Translations under genes and position numbers: made by a program
Assembly: GCF_022012295.1 (NCBI RefSeq)
Contig: NZ_JAKLTN010000009.1
Coordinates: forward strand, 1-61,486
DNA from: Dechloromonas hankyongensis
GTDB lineage: Bacteria; Pseudomonadota; Gammaproteobacteria; Burkholderiales; Rhodocyclaceae
DNA length: 61,486 nt
Reading direction: 5' to 3'
The notes under the pieces: model-generated
Databases searched by the model: none
Told to the model about the DNA's origin: nothing
What the model saw: the letters and a program-made list of their open reading frames with translations, nothing else
Part shown: in pieces, positions 35,210-46,065 of the stretch
Layout of the letters: each line of letters begins with the position of its first letter
Position numbering within the stretch: position 1 is the first letter of the stretch

Positions 35210-35479
35210 TTACAGCTTGTAGGCGCTGGCGTTGGCATTGCCGAAGACGGAATTGGCGCTAACCGTCTGCACGGTGCTGCGGAGATGCTCGCTGGCATCG
35301 ACCTGGGTCACCGGGGCGACGACCACCGAGGTGGCGGCGCCGCCGATGCCGGAACCGCCCAGCGCAGCCGAGAGGTTCATACCGGAGTTGTTGAAGGTGC
35401 TGCCGCCGCGTACGGCCGCCAGCTCTGCGCGGTCGAGTTCCTTGGCGATGGACAGGTCTTTGATGGTGATGGATTGCAT
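35210..35479 (-). CDS. Double-glycine leader peptide D (tandem copy 1)
   Basis: 89 residues from the ATG at 35479, with AGGAG just upstream. First of the three tandem copies. The leader has IKDLSIAKELDRAELAAVRGG (Gly-Gly at 25-26). The mature core of 63 residues has no Cys, which argues against disulfide or lanthionine bridges. A sigma-54 -24/-12 element lies about 60-75 bp upstream, giving a short 5' untranslated region. Confidence 0.8.
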   Translation of the reverse strand: MQSITIKDLSIAKELDRAELAAVRGGSTFNNSGMNLSAALGGSGIGGAATSVVVAPVTQVDASEHLRSTVQTVSANSVFGNANASAYKL

Positions 35480-35537
35480 GGTAATTCTCCTAGTGGTTTG
35501 GGTTGGTGAGCCATTCAGTTGCGCTCGAAGGGAATAC

Positions 35538-35554
35538 AGCATAGGGTGTGCCAC
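35538..35554 (-). promoter_or_regulatory. Sigma-54 (-24/-12) promoter of the peptide array
   Basis: On the minus strand the sequence is GTGGCACACCCTATGCT: the -24 box TGGCAC is perfect, and the GG and GC dinucleotides are separated by exactly 10 bp, as sigma-54 requires. It reads toward peptide D (start 35479). A sigma-54 activator is encoded nearby at 36909-38237. Repeated enhancer-like boxes lie 100-165 bp upstream. Confidence 0.82.
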
Positions 35555-35654
35555 CCTCCGGGCCAGGCCTGAAGAAATACTGCAACGCGTTGTATTTAAA
35601 ACATTTAATCACCAACCCCCAGGGAGCCACTGAGGCCCCGCCGAACCGGCTTCC

Positions 35655-35720
35655 GGGAAATGTGTTGTGCCCGGAAAAACACATTCCATGGCAACTGTTG
35701 GGAGCGGAAAAACACATCCC
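35655..35720. promoter_or_regulatory. Repeated enhancer-like boxes between peptide promoters
   Basis: GGAAAAACACATTCC (35673-35687) and GGAAAAACACATCCC (35706-35720) are direct repeats 33 bp apart, three helical turns. An inverted copy, GGGAAATGTGTT, lies at 35655-35666. They sit upstream of the sigma-54 promoter at a usual enhancer distance and could bind the local activator. A related AACACATT occurs at 49650-49657 by the second sigma-54 promoter. Confidence 0.6.
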
Positions 35721-35836
35721 CTGGCCAATCCCGTTCCGGCGCCGGGAGCTCTGGGCCGGTTGAACTGGACACCGTCCCCATGGTCAACTTTGCTGGAGTC
35801 GTCAGCGGCCGAAGTCAGTACCAAGAGGAGCGAGCA

Positions 35837-36055
35837 ATGAGCACTATCTCAATCATGGATTTGCCGGAAAGCGTCGATCTCGATCGCGAGGCGATGCGGG
35901 CAATCAGCGGCGGGGCACGCTTCGGTGGGCGTCCAAGTCTTCCCGTGGCCGCAAAGGCGGGTGCCACCCGCATCGTCGACTACCCTCCGGGAATCGCCGC
36001 CTATACCCCGGCGGATTCCGGTCTGGCGGCGGGAAACAAACTCCGCCAGCGGTAG
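35837..36055 (+). CDS. Double-glycine leader peptide E
   Basis: 72 residues from the ATG at 35837 (GAGGAG upstream), on the strand opposite to the other peptides. The leader has ISIMDLP, VDLDREAM and RAISGG, with Gly-Gly again at residues 25-26. The mature 46 residues (ARFGGRPSLPV ... NKLRQR) are basic and Pro/Gly-rich, unlike the others. It is followed by the PP2C gene 99 bp downstream and diverges from the peptide array across a 357-bp control region. Confidence 0.72.
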   Translation: MSTISIMDLPESVDLDREAMRAISGGARFGGRPSLPVAAKAGATRIVDYPPGIAAYTPADSGLAAGNKLRQR

Positions 36056-36154
36056 CGTCCGAAAGCGCCGGGCGTGCTGCCGGATTGAAGGCGGGTGTAG
36101 CGCAGGCGGCACCGCTTCCCAAAGACGAACACCCAGATAAGCACGGAGGACGGA

Positions 36155-36908
36155 GTGGCTGGCTTGGCGCAGTTCCGATGGACATCGGCGGCCCGTTCCC
36201 ATGTCGGACTGATCCGCGAAGTTAATGAAGATGCCTGTCTCGACCGGCCGCAGAGCGGGCTGTGGGCGGTGGCCGACGGCATGGGCGGGCATAGCCAAGG
36301 TGATTTCGCGAGCCGGGCGGTGGTCGATAGCCTGAATCGGATCGCCCCTACCGAGCACGTCGACAGCACGATCAGCCGCGTGCGCCTGCGGCTGGAAGCA
36401 GTGAATCGGCAGTTGCGCGAGGAAGCAGCGCTACGCGACGTGTCACTGATCGGCAGCACAGTCGTGGTGCTGGTCGCTTGCCAAGACAGTTGCAGCTGTC
36501 TGTGGGTGGGCGACAGCCGACTGTACCTCTTTCGAAACGGACGCCTCAAGCAGCTAACCAGGGACCACAGTCTGATCGAGGAACTTCGGGCCCGGGGCGA
36601 ACTCCCCCCCGAAGACAGCGTCGATTACCCGTCCCGCAACCATATCACCCGTGCCGTCGGGACAGCTGAGACGCTGGACCTGGACGAACAAAGCATGCAG
36701 GTGAACGACGATGACATGTTCCTGCTCTGTAGCGACGGCCTCAGCAACGAGGTCAGCGAGCAGGAGATGGCCAGCGCCTTGGTCATGGGCAATTGCCGGC
36801 AAGCAGCGGAGAGCCTGGTCGACATCGCCCTCAAGCATGGCGGCCGCGACAATGTTTCGGTGGTGGTGGCCCGGGCCGAAGATCCGTACAGCCAGGACCG
36901 GACAGTCC

Positions 36909-36925
<17 letters not shown>
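36155..36925 (+). CDS. PP2C-type Ser/Thr protein phosphatase
   Basis: 256 residues from a GTG at 36155, with GGAGG 5 nt upstream. Motifs of the PPM/PP2C fold are complete: VGLIREVNEDA (metal Asp 26), VADGMGGHSQGDFAS (metal Asp 41), VGDSRLYLFR, LCSDGLSNEV and GGRDNVSVVVA. It removes phosphate from Ser/Thr in the cytoplasm, opposing the kinase at 52890-54881. FHA proteins in the same locus would read those phosphates. Its 3' end overlaps the convergent sigma-54 activator gene by 17 bp. Confidence 0.93.
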
Positions 36926-38233
<1,308 letters not shown>

Positions 38234-38237
<4 letters not shown>

Positions 38238-41200
38238 GCCGAACCTAACTGTTTCTGGACCAGTTGGTAGTACATCCCCTTGCGGTCCACCAGTTCGTCG
38301 TGCCTTCCCTGCTCGACGATGGCGCCTTCGTAGAGGACGAGGATCTTGTCGGCGCGCATGATGGTGGACAGGCGGTGTGCGATGATGATCGCCGTGCGCC
38401 CCTCCAGGATATCGTGCATGTTGCCCATGATGTTGCTCTCCGACTGGGTATCCAGGGCCGAGGTCGCTTCGTCGAACACCAGCAGGCGCGGGTCGTGGTA
38501 CAGGGCGCGGGCGATACACAGCCGCTGGATCTGTCCGCCCGAGAGGCCCATGCCCCGCTCGCCGACCACCTGTTCGTAGCGCATGGGCAGCTTGCTGATG
38601 AAGGGGTGGGCGTCAGCCAGCTTGGCCACCTCCTCGATACGCCGGCGGTCGGGGGTCTCGTCGCCGCTGGCGATGTTCTCGGCAATGCTGCCGGAGAACA
38701 GCAGGTTGCTCTGCATCACGTAGCCGACCTGGGCCCGGTAGTAGTCCTTGTCGATCTGGGCGAGATCGTAGCCATCCACCGTGATGCGGCCTTCGCTAGG
38801 CGGGTAGAAGCCGACCAGGAGTTTGGCCAGGGTGGTCTTGCCGGAGCCGCTCCGGCCGACGATGGCGATCAGCTCCCCGGCCTTGACGTCGAGGCTGATG
38901 TTTTCCAGCACGTAGGGGGTGCCGCTGTCCCCGTAGCGGAAATAAACGCCGTCGAGATGGATATCCCCGTGCAGATCGGGGATCACCACCCGGGAGGCGA
39001 TGTCCTCCGGTCGCTGTTCGGGCTCCAGGTCGAGGACATCCCCCAGGCGCTCCATGGCGACGCCGGCGTCGTTGAGGAGGTTCCACAGGCCGACCAGTCC
39101 CATCAGCGGCGCCAGCACGCTGCCCATCAGGGCGTTGAAAGCCACCAGCTGGCCAATGGACAGCTCGTGGGCCAGCACCAGACTGGCCCCCATCCACAGA
39201 ATGGCGATGGTGGTGGCGGCATGGAGCAGCTGGCTGCCGAGGCCGACCAGGATATGGAACTGCTGGGCCTGGTACTGGACTTCTAGCGCCTTGGCGTATT
39301 TCTTCTCCCATTTCAGCCGCACCGGACGTTCGCTGCCCATCCCCTTGATCGTCTCCACGCCGCCCAGGGTCTCCATCAGAAAGGCCTTGGCATCGGTGGC
39401 GGTGGTAAATACCTCCCGGGCGTAGCCCTTGATCTTCGGCGTCGCCAGCACGGTCAGCGCCAGGATGGGAATGATGAAGGCGATGAGGAGCAGGGTCATC
39501 TTCACGTTGTAGAGGAACATGATGGTGAAGTAGATGAACACCATCAGGACGTTAAGCACCGTGGTCACCGTCGATTCGGTCAGGAAGGCGCGGATGGTCT
39601 GGTTCTCCTGGAAGCGGGCGAAGATATCCCCGGTTTTCCGCTTGGCGAAGAAGGAAAAGGGCAGCGAAAGGGTGTGCTTGAAAAATCGGGACATCATCGC
39701 GAAATCCATGTTGCGGACCATGAAATTGGCGAGAAAGGACCGGATGGTGGTCATCAGCAGAGTGAAGACATTGGAAATCACCAGCCCGACGATCAGCAGA
39801 TGGAGAAGGCTGACGTCCTGGTGGACGATGACGCCATCGAGGATGTTTTGAATGATCATCGGCGGCACCAAGCCCAGCACCTGGATGACGAAGGTCGCCA
39901 GGAACAGATGCCAAAGAATAGTCTTGTAGGGAATCAGGTAGCCGACGAAGCGCAGCCACGGCGAGCGCACCGCCGCCATTTGCAGGCTCTCGCCGGCAGC
40001 AAAGAGCAGGCAGGTGCCGCTCCAGCCGCGCTCGAAATCCTCGACACTCAGGGTCTTGAAGCCCACCGCCGGGTCCGCCACCCATACCTTGCGCTTGGAA
40101 ACGCCATAGACCACCACATAATGGTAGCCCTCCCAATGGACGATGAAGGGCAGATCGAAGCCGAGCAAGGATTCGAAGGTGCACTGCACGCCGCGGGTAC
40201 TGAAGCCGAGCGCGTCGCCGGCCCGGGCCAGGCTGTCCAGGGTGGCGCCCTGGGTGGTGACGTTGGCCAGTTCCCGCAGCTTGCCCAGGGTGGTGGGAAC
40301 GCCGTAGTGCCGGCACACCATGGCCAGCGAGGCGGCGCCGCAGTCCATTTCCTCGGCTTGCTCGACCAGGGCAAAGTGCTTGAGCACCCGCTCGCCCATC
40401 TCGGGAGTCGAGGCTAGATCGAGGGTCACCGGCAGCTTGCGCCTTTCCGCCAGTTTTTTCTGCCGCTGCAATTCCCGCTCGGCGAAGCGCATGCGCTCCT
40501 CCATCGCCTCCCGCAGCTTGGGGTTGCGGTCGAGAATCAGGTGCACGCTCTTTTCCGGAAACACCAGCAGGGTGGCATCGCCGACGGCAATCACCGAAGC
40601 CATCTGTTCCTGGCGCAACAGGCAGGCCTTCTCGCCGAAGGTTTCCCCCTGCCCCAGGGTCGCCAGGGGGTACTCGGTCCCGTCCTCGCTGCGCACGACC
40701 CGGACTTCACCTTGGCGCACCACGTACAGCCGGCGGTCTTCCCGGGAATCCTGACTGAGGATCACCTTGCCGGCGGCGACCCGCTTGACCCCGACGCTCT
40801 TGACGAAGCCATCGAGCTCCTCCTTGCTCACCTTGCCCCGCAGGTCGAAGAGGTGGGCGACGAAGCCGCCCGCCGAACTGATGGCCACGTAGCTGTTGAC
40901 GAAGTCCTGGGCGGCTGGATTGCCGGCGATCACCGAGGCGAAAGCCTCGCGCGGGATGAACAGCAGTTCGGTCTTCAACGCCGCCCGCACCGACGATTCG
41001 TGCCGGGAGTCCCGCAGCATGGCGATTTCCGCGAACACCTCCCGCCCCTTCTTGACCCCCATGCTGATTTCCTTGCCCTGCTCCTCGGTGAAGATACGCA
41101 CCGACCCGGACTTGATGACGAACAATCCAGTAGCGGGGTCGCCGCTGTTGCACACCGTCTCACCGAAGGCGAAGGCACGGGATTCGGCGTGCTCGGCCAG

Positions 41201-41287
41201 GACTTCGATCTCGGCCGGGGTGAACGGCGAGAGAATATCCACCGAGGCCAGGAAGTCGGCCACCGACTGGGCTGCGGTCGTTGCCAT
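38234..41287 (-). CDS. C39-peptidase ABC exporter with two N-terminal cyclic-nucleotide-binding domains
   Basis: 1017 residues. Two cNMP/Crp-type domains (about 20-135 and 150-265) come first. The C39 protease follows with Cys316 (MDCGAAS), His389 (GYHYVVV) and Asp405 (VADPA), so it should be active. Then come six membrane helices (about 445-720) and an ATPase with GRSGSGKTT, LSGGQIQR and LLVFDEATSALD. It cuts leaders after Gly-Gly and exports the core. The five leader peptides at 34258-36055 are the obvious substrates. Cyclic-nucleotide domains on such exporters are unusual in proteobacteria and more familiar in cyanobacteria. Confidence 0.95.
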
Positions 41288-41293
41288 CGCCGG

Positions 41294-42046
41294 TCAGCGC
41301 ACTTCGATGACGTGTTCCTGCGCCCTGGCCATCAGCCATTCTTCCCGGAGCAGGCGACGAATTTCGGCAGCGACGTCGTCATCCAGCCGGGCCGGGCTCT
41401 TGCCATTGACGGCGAATATTTCGTACAGCGAGTCGTCCGCCGACGGGAAAGGCCCCAGCAGATCGCCGACCTTGGCATTGAATACCTTGGCCTCGACGTC
41501 GCTCTTCAAGGAGCCGCGCAGCACCTTGCCAATCACGCCGCCTTCCTCCCGGGTTTCGGCCAGCGAGTGCTCCCGGGCCATTTCGGCGAAGCTGTCCGGA
41601 TCCTCCCGCAGGTAGGAAATCAACTCCTTCGCCTTGCCCGCCGTGTCGACCAGGACGTGGCTCACCTCGACGCTATCGAAGCGGGGGGAGTTCAAGTGAA
41701 AATACTCTTCCACCGACTGCTCGCTGCACACCCGGTCCATCATTTTCTCTTCGTAGAGGCTGGCGGTGATAAAGGCTTCGAACTCGTCCAGGCTCACCCC
41801 CAAGGCATCGAGATAGTGATTCATGTCGGCGGCCCGGTGCAGGCCGCGAATGCGGCGGAACTGATCGGCCCGCTCCTGGATTTCCTCGACCGGCACCGTG
41901 ATGCCCATCTGCTTTGCCGCCCGCACCGTCAACCTTTCCCGCACCAACTGCTCGACCAGGCTTTCGAACTGCCCCGACAGTTTCAGGGCCCGGATGAAGC
42001 CATCGGTATCGATGACCTCGTCGTCAATCTTCACTATCGTTGTCAT
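41294..42046 (-). CDS. Parvulin-type peptidyl-prolyl isomerase, cytoplasmic
   Basis: 250 residues. A SurA-like N-terminal helical region (about 20-110) precedes a parvulin domain (EVSHVLVDTAGKAKELISYLREDPDSFAEMAREHSLAETREEGGVIGKVLRGSL). There is no signal peptide, so it works before export. It lies 6 bp from the C39 exporter. PpiC-like proteins accompany HlyD and C39 exporters in some peptide secretion loci and may hold the substrates unfolded. Confidence 0.88.
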   Translation of the reverse strand: MTTIVKIDDEVIDTDGFIRALKLSGQFESLVEQLVRERLTVRAAKQMGITVPVEEIQERADQFRRIRGLHRAADMNHYLDALGVSLDEFEAFITASLYEEKMMDRVCSEQSVEEYFHLNSPRFDSVEVSHVLVDTAGKAKELISYLREDPDSFAEMAREHSLAETREEGGVIGKVLRGSLKSDVEAKVFNAKVGDLLGPFPSADDSLYEIFAVNGKSPARLDDDVAAEIRRLLREEWLMARAQEHVIEVR

Positions 42047-42170
42047 CTCGTATGCTCCTCAGAACTGTCGGTTGCCCTGGATGTCGCCGCACCCCAGGCC
42101 GCCGGAAGACAATTAGATATTTGCGGGCTACGCCGGCTCTCCCGCCCGCTTTCCCTTGGCTGGCCCCAAC

Positions 42171-43544
42171 TCATCCGCCGATCTGCCGGAAGGGGTCGAG
42201 GGCCAGATCGATAATCCGCCGTTCGCGCACGACGATTTCCGCCGTGGCCGTCATGCCGTAGCGCAGGGGGTACTGGCTGTCCCCCACTTGGTAGTGGTCC
42301 CGCTCCAGCCGCACCCGCCCCTCGTACACCGGCTGTTTGCTCTGGGGCGACGGCTTGGTCGCCGGCGAGATATATTCCAGCACCCCCGCCAGGAGGCCGT
42401 AGCGCTGGTAGGGAAAGGCGCTGAACTTCAGGTTGGCGGCCAGCCCCTCGCGCAGGAAGGCCCGGTCCTGCTCGGGGATTTCCACCTTGAGGACGGGCTT
42501 GGCGTCCCTGGGGGCGATGCCGCCCAGCGGCGTATTGGCCTGGATCTTGTCCCCCGGCTGGGTCGACGTGACGTCGGTGATAACCCCGGACACCGGCGCC
42601 ACGATCAGGAGGAAATTGTCCTTGTCGATATTCTCGAAGCGGATGCGGGTGGCGGCTTCCGCCACCAGACGGGCGCTCTGGAGCTGCAGCCGCAATTTCT
42701 CCTCGGCGTTGGCGATATCCTTGGCCGCCCCTTCGTACTGCAGGCGCAGCCGGGTCAACTCCTGGCCGCTGGTTTCCAGCTGGGCGGTGGCCTGCGAACT
42801 CTCCAGGGCCTGGCGGGCACCCAATTCGTTCAAGCGGGCCTGGGCGACCCGGTATGCATTCTCCGCCGCCAGGAAGGCGTTCTTCTTGCTTTCGACCTGC
42901 AACTGGGCCACCCCGCCGCCGCCGGGCATGGCGAACAGGCGCTCGTACTTGTCGGCTTCCAGCTTGGCCGCATCCCGTGCCCGACGTGCGTCGTCCAGAT
43001 TGGTGCGGACCTCCTGCGCCTGGGCCCGCCGGCTTTCCGCCAGCTTGGCACTGCCTTCGGAAACCCGTTTTTCGTGGTGCTGCTCCTCGAGCTCCACCGC
43101 CTGCTTCAAGGCTGCCGCCCGGCGCTCCATGAGGGCCTTCTTCTCGGGAAATTCCCGCCATTCCCGTTCCGCCGCCTCGAGCTTGAGCTGGGCGTCGAGG
43201 GCGTTGGTCGCCGCTTCGATCGCTCCGCGGGCATTGAGGCGAGCCAGCACATCACCCTTAGACACCGGCTGGCCCTCGGCGACATAGATATTGGCCAGTT
43301 CGCCATCCACCGGAGCGTAAACCCGCCGCACCTCGGATTCGGGCCACAGCGTACCCGGGGCGGTGACAATCACGTTGGCGTGGCCGATGAAGGACCACAG
43401 CAAGGCCGCCAACACCAGGGCGGCCATGGTGACGATGGTCGCCCGGGTGAAGCGCCAGGGTTCCGCCGTCAGGATGGCGATGCCTTCCGCGCTGTGCTCG
43501 GCGAGCGCCTCGTGCAAAGGCTTGAGGCGATTCTCATGGGCCAT
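42171..43544 (-). CDS. HlyD-family periplasmic adaptor
   Basis: 457 residues. One membrane helix near residues 38-55 (IVTMAALVLAALLWSFIGHANV), then a lipoyl half (VYAPVDGELANIYVAEGQPVSKGDVL), a long coiled coil (about 110-290), the second lipoyl half (LLIVAPVSGVITDVTSTQPGDKI) and a beta-barrel domain. It bridges the ABC exporter and the outer-membrane factor. It overlaps the FHA gene upstream by 11 bp. A 124-bp gap before the parvulin gene is the largest in the operon. Confidence 0.93.
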   Translation of the reverse strand: MAHENRLKPLHEALAEHSAEGIAILTAEPWRFTRATIVTMAALVLAALLWSFIGHANVIVTAPGTLWPESEVRRVYAPVDGELANIYVAEGQPVSKGDVLARLNARGAIEAATNALDAQLKLEAAEREWREFPEKKALMERRAAALKQAVELEEQHHEKRVSEGSAKLAESRRAQAQEVRTNLDDARRARDAAKLEADKYERLFAMPGGGGVAQLQVESKKNAFLAAENAYRVAQARLNELGARQALESSQATAQLETSGQELTRLRLQYEGAAKDIANAEEKLRLQLQSARLVAEAATRIRFENIDKDNFLLIVAPVSGVITDVTSTQPGDKIQANTPLGGIAPRDAKPVLKVEIPEQDRAFLREGLAANLKFSAFPYQRYGLLAGVLEYISPATKPSPQSKQPVYEGRVRLERDHYQVGDSQYPLRYGMTATAEIVVRERRIIDLALDPFRQIGG

Positions 43545-46065
43545 GGCGCCCCCCTCCTCCCATCAATTCCAGCTTGGCCTTCAGCAGCCGGGGTTCGAGA
43601 ACCTGGCGTAGCTCCAGCAGGGCATTGCGCTGCTGTTCCGCCTCGGCCTGGATCGCCTCCCGGACCTCGCGCAAGGGGCCGGGCAGGTCCACCTTCAATT
43701 GGCTGTAGATACGCGCGCCCTGGCGCGCCTCGTCGTCGGCGTCGGCCAGCAGGCGGGCCTGGCTCCGGAACTGGCCGGAAATTTCCGATTCCAGGCGCTG
43801 CGGCGTGTCGATCGGCCCGTTGTCCCGGTACTGGCGCCAGCGCGCCTGGGCCCGGGACAGTTGCTCCTGGGCCTGCTTCAGCGCCTGCTCCTTGATCGCG
43901 GCCAGGTCGGCTGCGGTGGCGTCGACGAAATGCATGTCCTCGGCCAAGTCGAGCAGGCCGTAAAAGGCCAGCAAGCGTTCGTCGTAACCCTTGCCGCCGC
44001 GCGCCTTCTGCAATTCGGCAAAACGTTCGAGAATTTCTCGCTTGTGCTTGATCTCGCGGGCGGCGGCATCGCTCCAGGCTCCTCCCTTGCCCGCTTCCTC
44101 CAGCTTCTGCAGATCGGCCAGCGCCCCCTGGCTGTCGCCGGCCCGCCAGGCGCTGGCCACGCCCTCGTACTGAGCGACTACCGCGGCGGGCGGCAGGCGC
44201 CCGGCGGCCGCCAGAGCGCGCAGCTTGTCCTGGAAAGGCGGGGTCGAGAAATTCGCCTGTCCCAACTTGGCGATGAGCGGGCCGAGGCTGCCCGCCTGCA
44301 TTTCATTTTGCAGCGCGATGTACTGCTGCAGATCTTTTTGCAGATCATCCAGGCCGCCCAGGCGGGGATATTTCCCGGCATACTCGCTGAATACGGCCTT
44401 GAGGGCTTCCGGCTGGTCCCGCTTGAGTTCGGTGGCAATGCTGGCCTTGAGGCGGTCGATGGCCGCCAGATAGACCGAATTGTCGCTCTGCAGCTTGCGC
44501 AGATGGCTCAGGGCATCGGCGTACCAGTCCCGGAACTCTGGAACCTGGGCGGAAATGGCGGTGAAGGCCCGCTGGTGGCCCTGGACATTGTCGTCCCACC
44601 CCTTGAGCAGCGCTGCTATCCTTTCCTCGTCGGCGTAGATCCGGATCGGCACATCGTCCTGGCCTTGGGCCTGCCCCTGGCCGGAAACGAATTGCTCCAG
44701 GTTGCCCAGCCAGGCAAGCTCCTTCACCAGCGGCTGCACCTCGTCATTGCCTGCCGCCAGGTCCTGCATGGCGGCCACCACCGCCGCCGCCCCGGCGAAG
44801 TCGCGACCCTTGATCCGGGCCAGCCAGTTGGGAAGATTGGCCTTGAGGAGCGCCTCGCTTCCCCGGGCCTTGAGTTTCGCATTGTCCGGATGGCGTTCGA
44901 GCGACGCCTTGGCGACGCTGGCCGCCTCGGCATAGGCGCCGCTGGCCAGGAGATCCTCCAGTTCCCGCTCCGGCGCTCGCGCGACGTAGAAACCGAGGGC
45001 GAGGACCGCCACCCCGGCGGCCAGCGCCATCGCCCCGATGAGCACCCGCCGGGAGCCGGCGCCACCGGCCGCCGCCAGCAGGCCGCGCAACTCGCCCACC
45101 ACCAGGGCGAATCGCGTCCGCGGCAGACGCGCTCCCGGGTCGCCGTCCGGCGCCGTGGGTGCTTCCGCTGCCTCATCGTTCATTTCGTCGTCGGCCTGGG
45201 GTGCGGGGTCGATGCAGAAGATGTCGAGGAAGGAATCCGCCGCCGCGACGAAGGTGGTCTTGTCCGCATCGGCGGGCGCCGGGACGGTCGGGGTACGCAG
45301 TCGGGTCATGGTTGTGTCGCACAGGGATTCGGTCTGCAGGCTGACCCGATACATCAGGTGGCGCCCGCCGAAAGCCAGCACATCCCCTTCTTTGAGCGCT
45401 ACGGCGTGCTCGTCGAGCCGCCGGTCGTCAACGAAGGTGCCGTTGGTGCTACCCAGATCCTCGACGAAGGGCATGCCGTTCTTGAGGAAAATATGGGCGT
45501 GGCGCCGGGACACATAATTCGCCTGCTGGGGATACTGCTGCCGGTAGGCGGCGAAAATGGCATCGGTCTTGCTCACCAGGAAGGGAAAGTGGGCAATGAC
45601 GATGGGTTGAAGCCCGAAGTCGACATTTTCCGGCACCAACGTCAGGCTGAGCAGTCTGGCGGCGCGTTCCCGAGCCACCGCCCGGGTACCCAGTTGCAGC
45701 CGGAAGGCCAGTTCCCCTCCGAAGCGGATCTCGTCGCCGTCCTGCAACTGGCAGGGCTTTTGCCGCACCGCAACGCCGTTGACGGTGGTGCCATTTTTGC
45801 TGCCCAGGTCGGCGATGTAGACCGCCCCGAATTCGCTGAAAATCCTCGCCTGCCGGCGCGACAACTTGGCCACGACGGTGGGTTCGCAAGACACGAAAGG
45901 AGGCTCATTCCGCCCGATGGCGAAGAGGCTGTCCTCGATCCGGATATCTTCCATCTGGGGATGGGATAAGCACTTGAGGAGCAGGGTGAATTCCGGATTG
46001 GCTGCCGGAGCCAGCTGAGCGAGCGGCACGGGATCAGAGTCGACTATTGGGCATGGGGCATTCAT
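43534..46065 (-). CDS. Membrane protein with two FHA domains
   Basis: 843 residues. FHA domain 1 (about 30-125) has IGRNEP, SRRQARIF and GSKNGTTVNG; FHA domain 2 (about 150-245) has YVSRRHAHIF and GSTNGTFVDD. Both keep the Arg, Ser and Asn that bind phosphothreonine. One membrane helix follows (about 340-360), then roughly 480 residues of helical, TPR-like and coiled-coil sequence, probably periplasmic. It could link cytoplasmic phospho-signals to the secretion channel. It overlaps the genes on both sides, so expression is tightly coupled. Confidence 0.88.
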   Translation of the reverse strand: MNAPCPIVDSDPVPLAQLAPAANPEFTLLLKCLSHPQMEDIRIEDSLFAIGRNEPPFVSCEPTVVAKLSRRQARIFSEFGAVYIADLGSKNGTTVNGVAVRQKPCQLQDGDEIRFGGELAFRLQLGTRAVARERAARLLSLTLVPENVDFGLQPIVIAHFPFLVSKTDAIFAAYRQQYPQQANYVSRRHAHIFLKNGMPFVEDLGSTNGTFVDDRRLDEHAVALKEGDVLAFGGRHLMYRVSLQTESLCDTTMTRLRTPTVPAPADADKTTFVAAADSFLDIFCIDPAPQADDEMNDEAAEAPTAPDGDPGARLPRTRFALVVGELRGLLAAAGGAGSRRVLIGAMALAAGVAVLALGFYVARAPERELEDLLASGAYAEAASVAKASLERHPDNAKLKARGSEALLKANLPNWLARIKGRDFAGAAAVVAAMQDLAAGNDEVQPLVKELAWLGNLEQFVSGQGQAQGQDDVPIRIYADEERIAALLKGWDDNVQGHQRAFTAISAQVPEFRDWYADALSHLRKLQSDNSVYLAAIDRLKASIATELKRDQPEALKAVFSEYAGKYPRLGGLDDLQKDLQQYIALQNEMQAGSLGPLIAKLGQANFSTPPFQDKLRALAAAGRLPPAAVVAQYEGVASAWRAGDSQGALADLQKLEEAGKGGAWSDAAAREIKHKREILERFAELQKARGGKGYDERLLAFYGLLDLAEDMHFVDATAADLAAIKEQALKQAQEQLSRAQARWRQYRDNGPIDTPQRLESEISGQFRSQARLLADADDEARQGARIYSQLKVDLPGPLREVREAIQAEAEQQRNALLELRQVLEPRLLKAKLELMGGGGRHGP

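Larger units (their letters stand above)
34639..35479. repeat. Three tandem copies of a ~280-bp peptide gene unit
   Basis: The starts of peptides B, C and D are at 34911, 35198 and 35479, so the unit length is 287 and 281 bp. Each unit holds ribosome site, leader, core and stop. The DNA itself is closely repeated, including the ribosome site. This indicates recent tandem duplication. It is not a CRISPR array: units are coding and there are no spacers. Confidence 0.85.

Noticed and set aside
34639..35298. A 219-codon frame through two of the tandem peptide genes
   Set aside because: It only runs through because the repeat units keep an open alternate frame. The real genes each have their own AAGGAG site and ATG.
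34639..35479. Possible CRISPR-like repeat array
   Set aside because: The repeated units are about 280 bp and coding, with no short regular repeats or unique spacers, and no cas genes are present.
35721..35836. Sigma-54 promoter in front of peptide E and the PP2C gene
   Set aside because: TGGCCAATCCCGTTCC and TGGTCAACTTTGCT look similar to the consensus, but neither has GG and GC exactly 10 bp apart.
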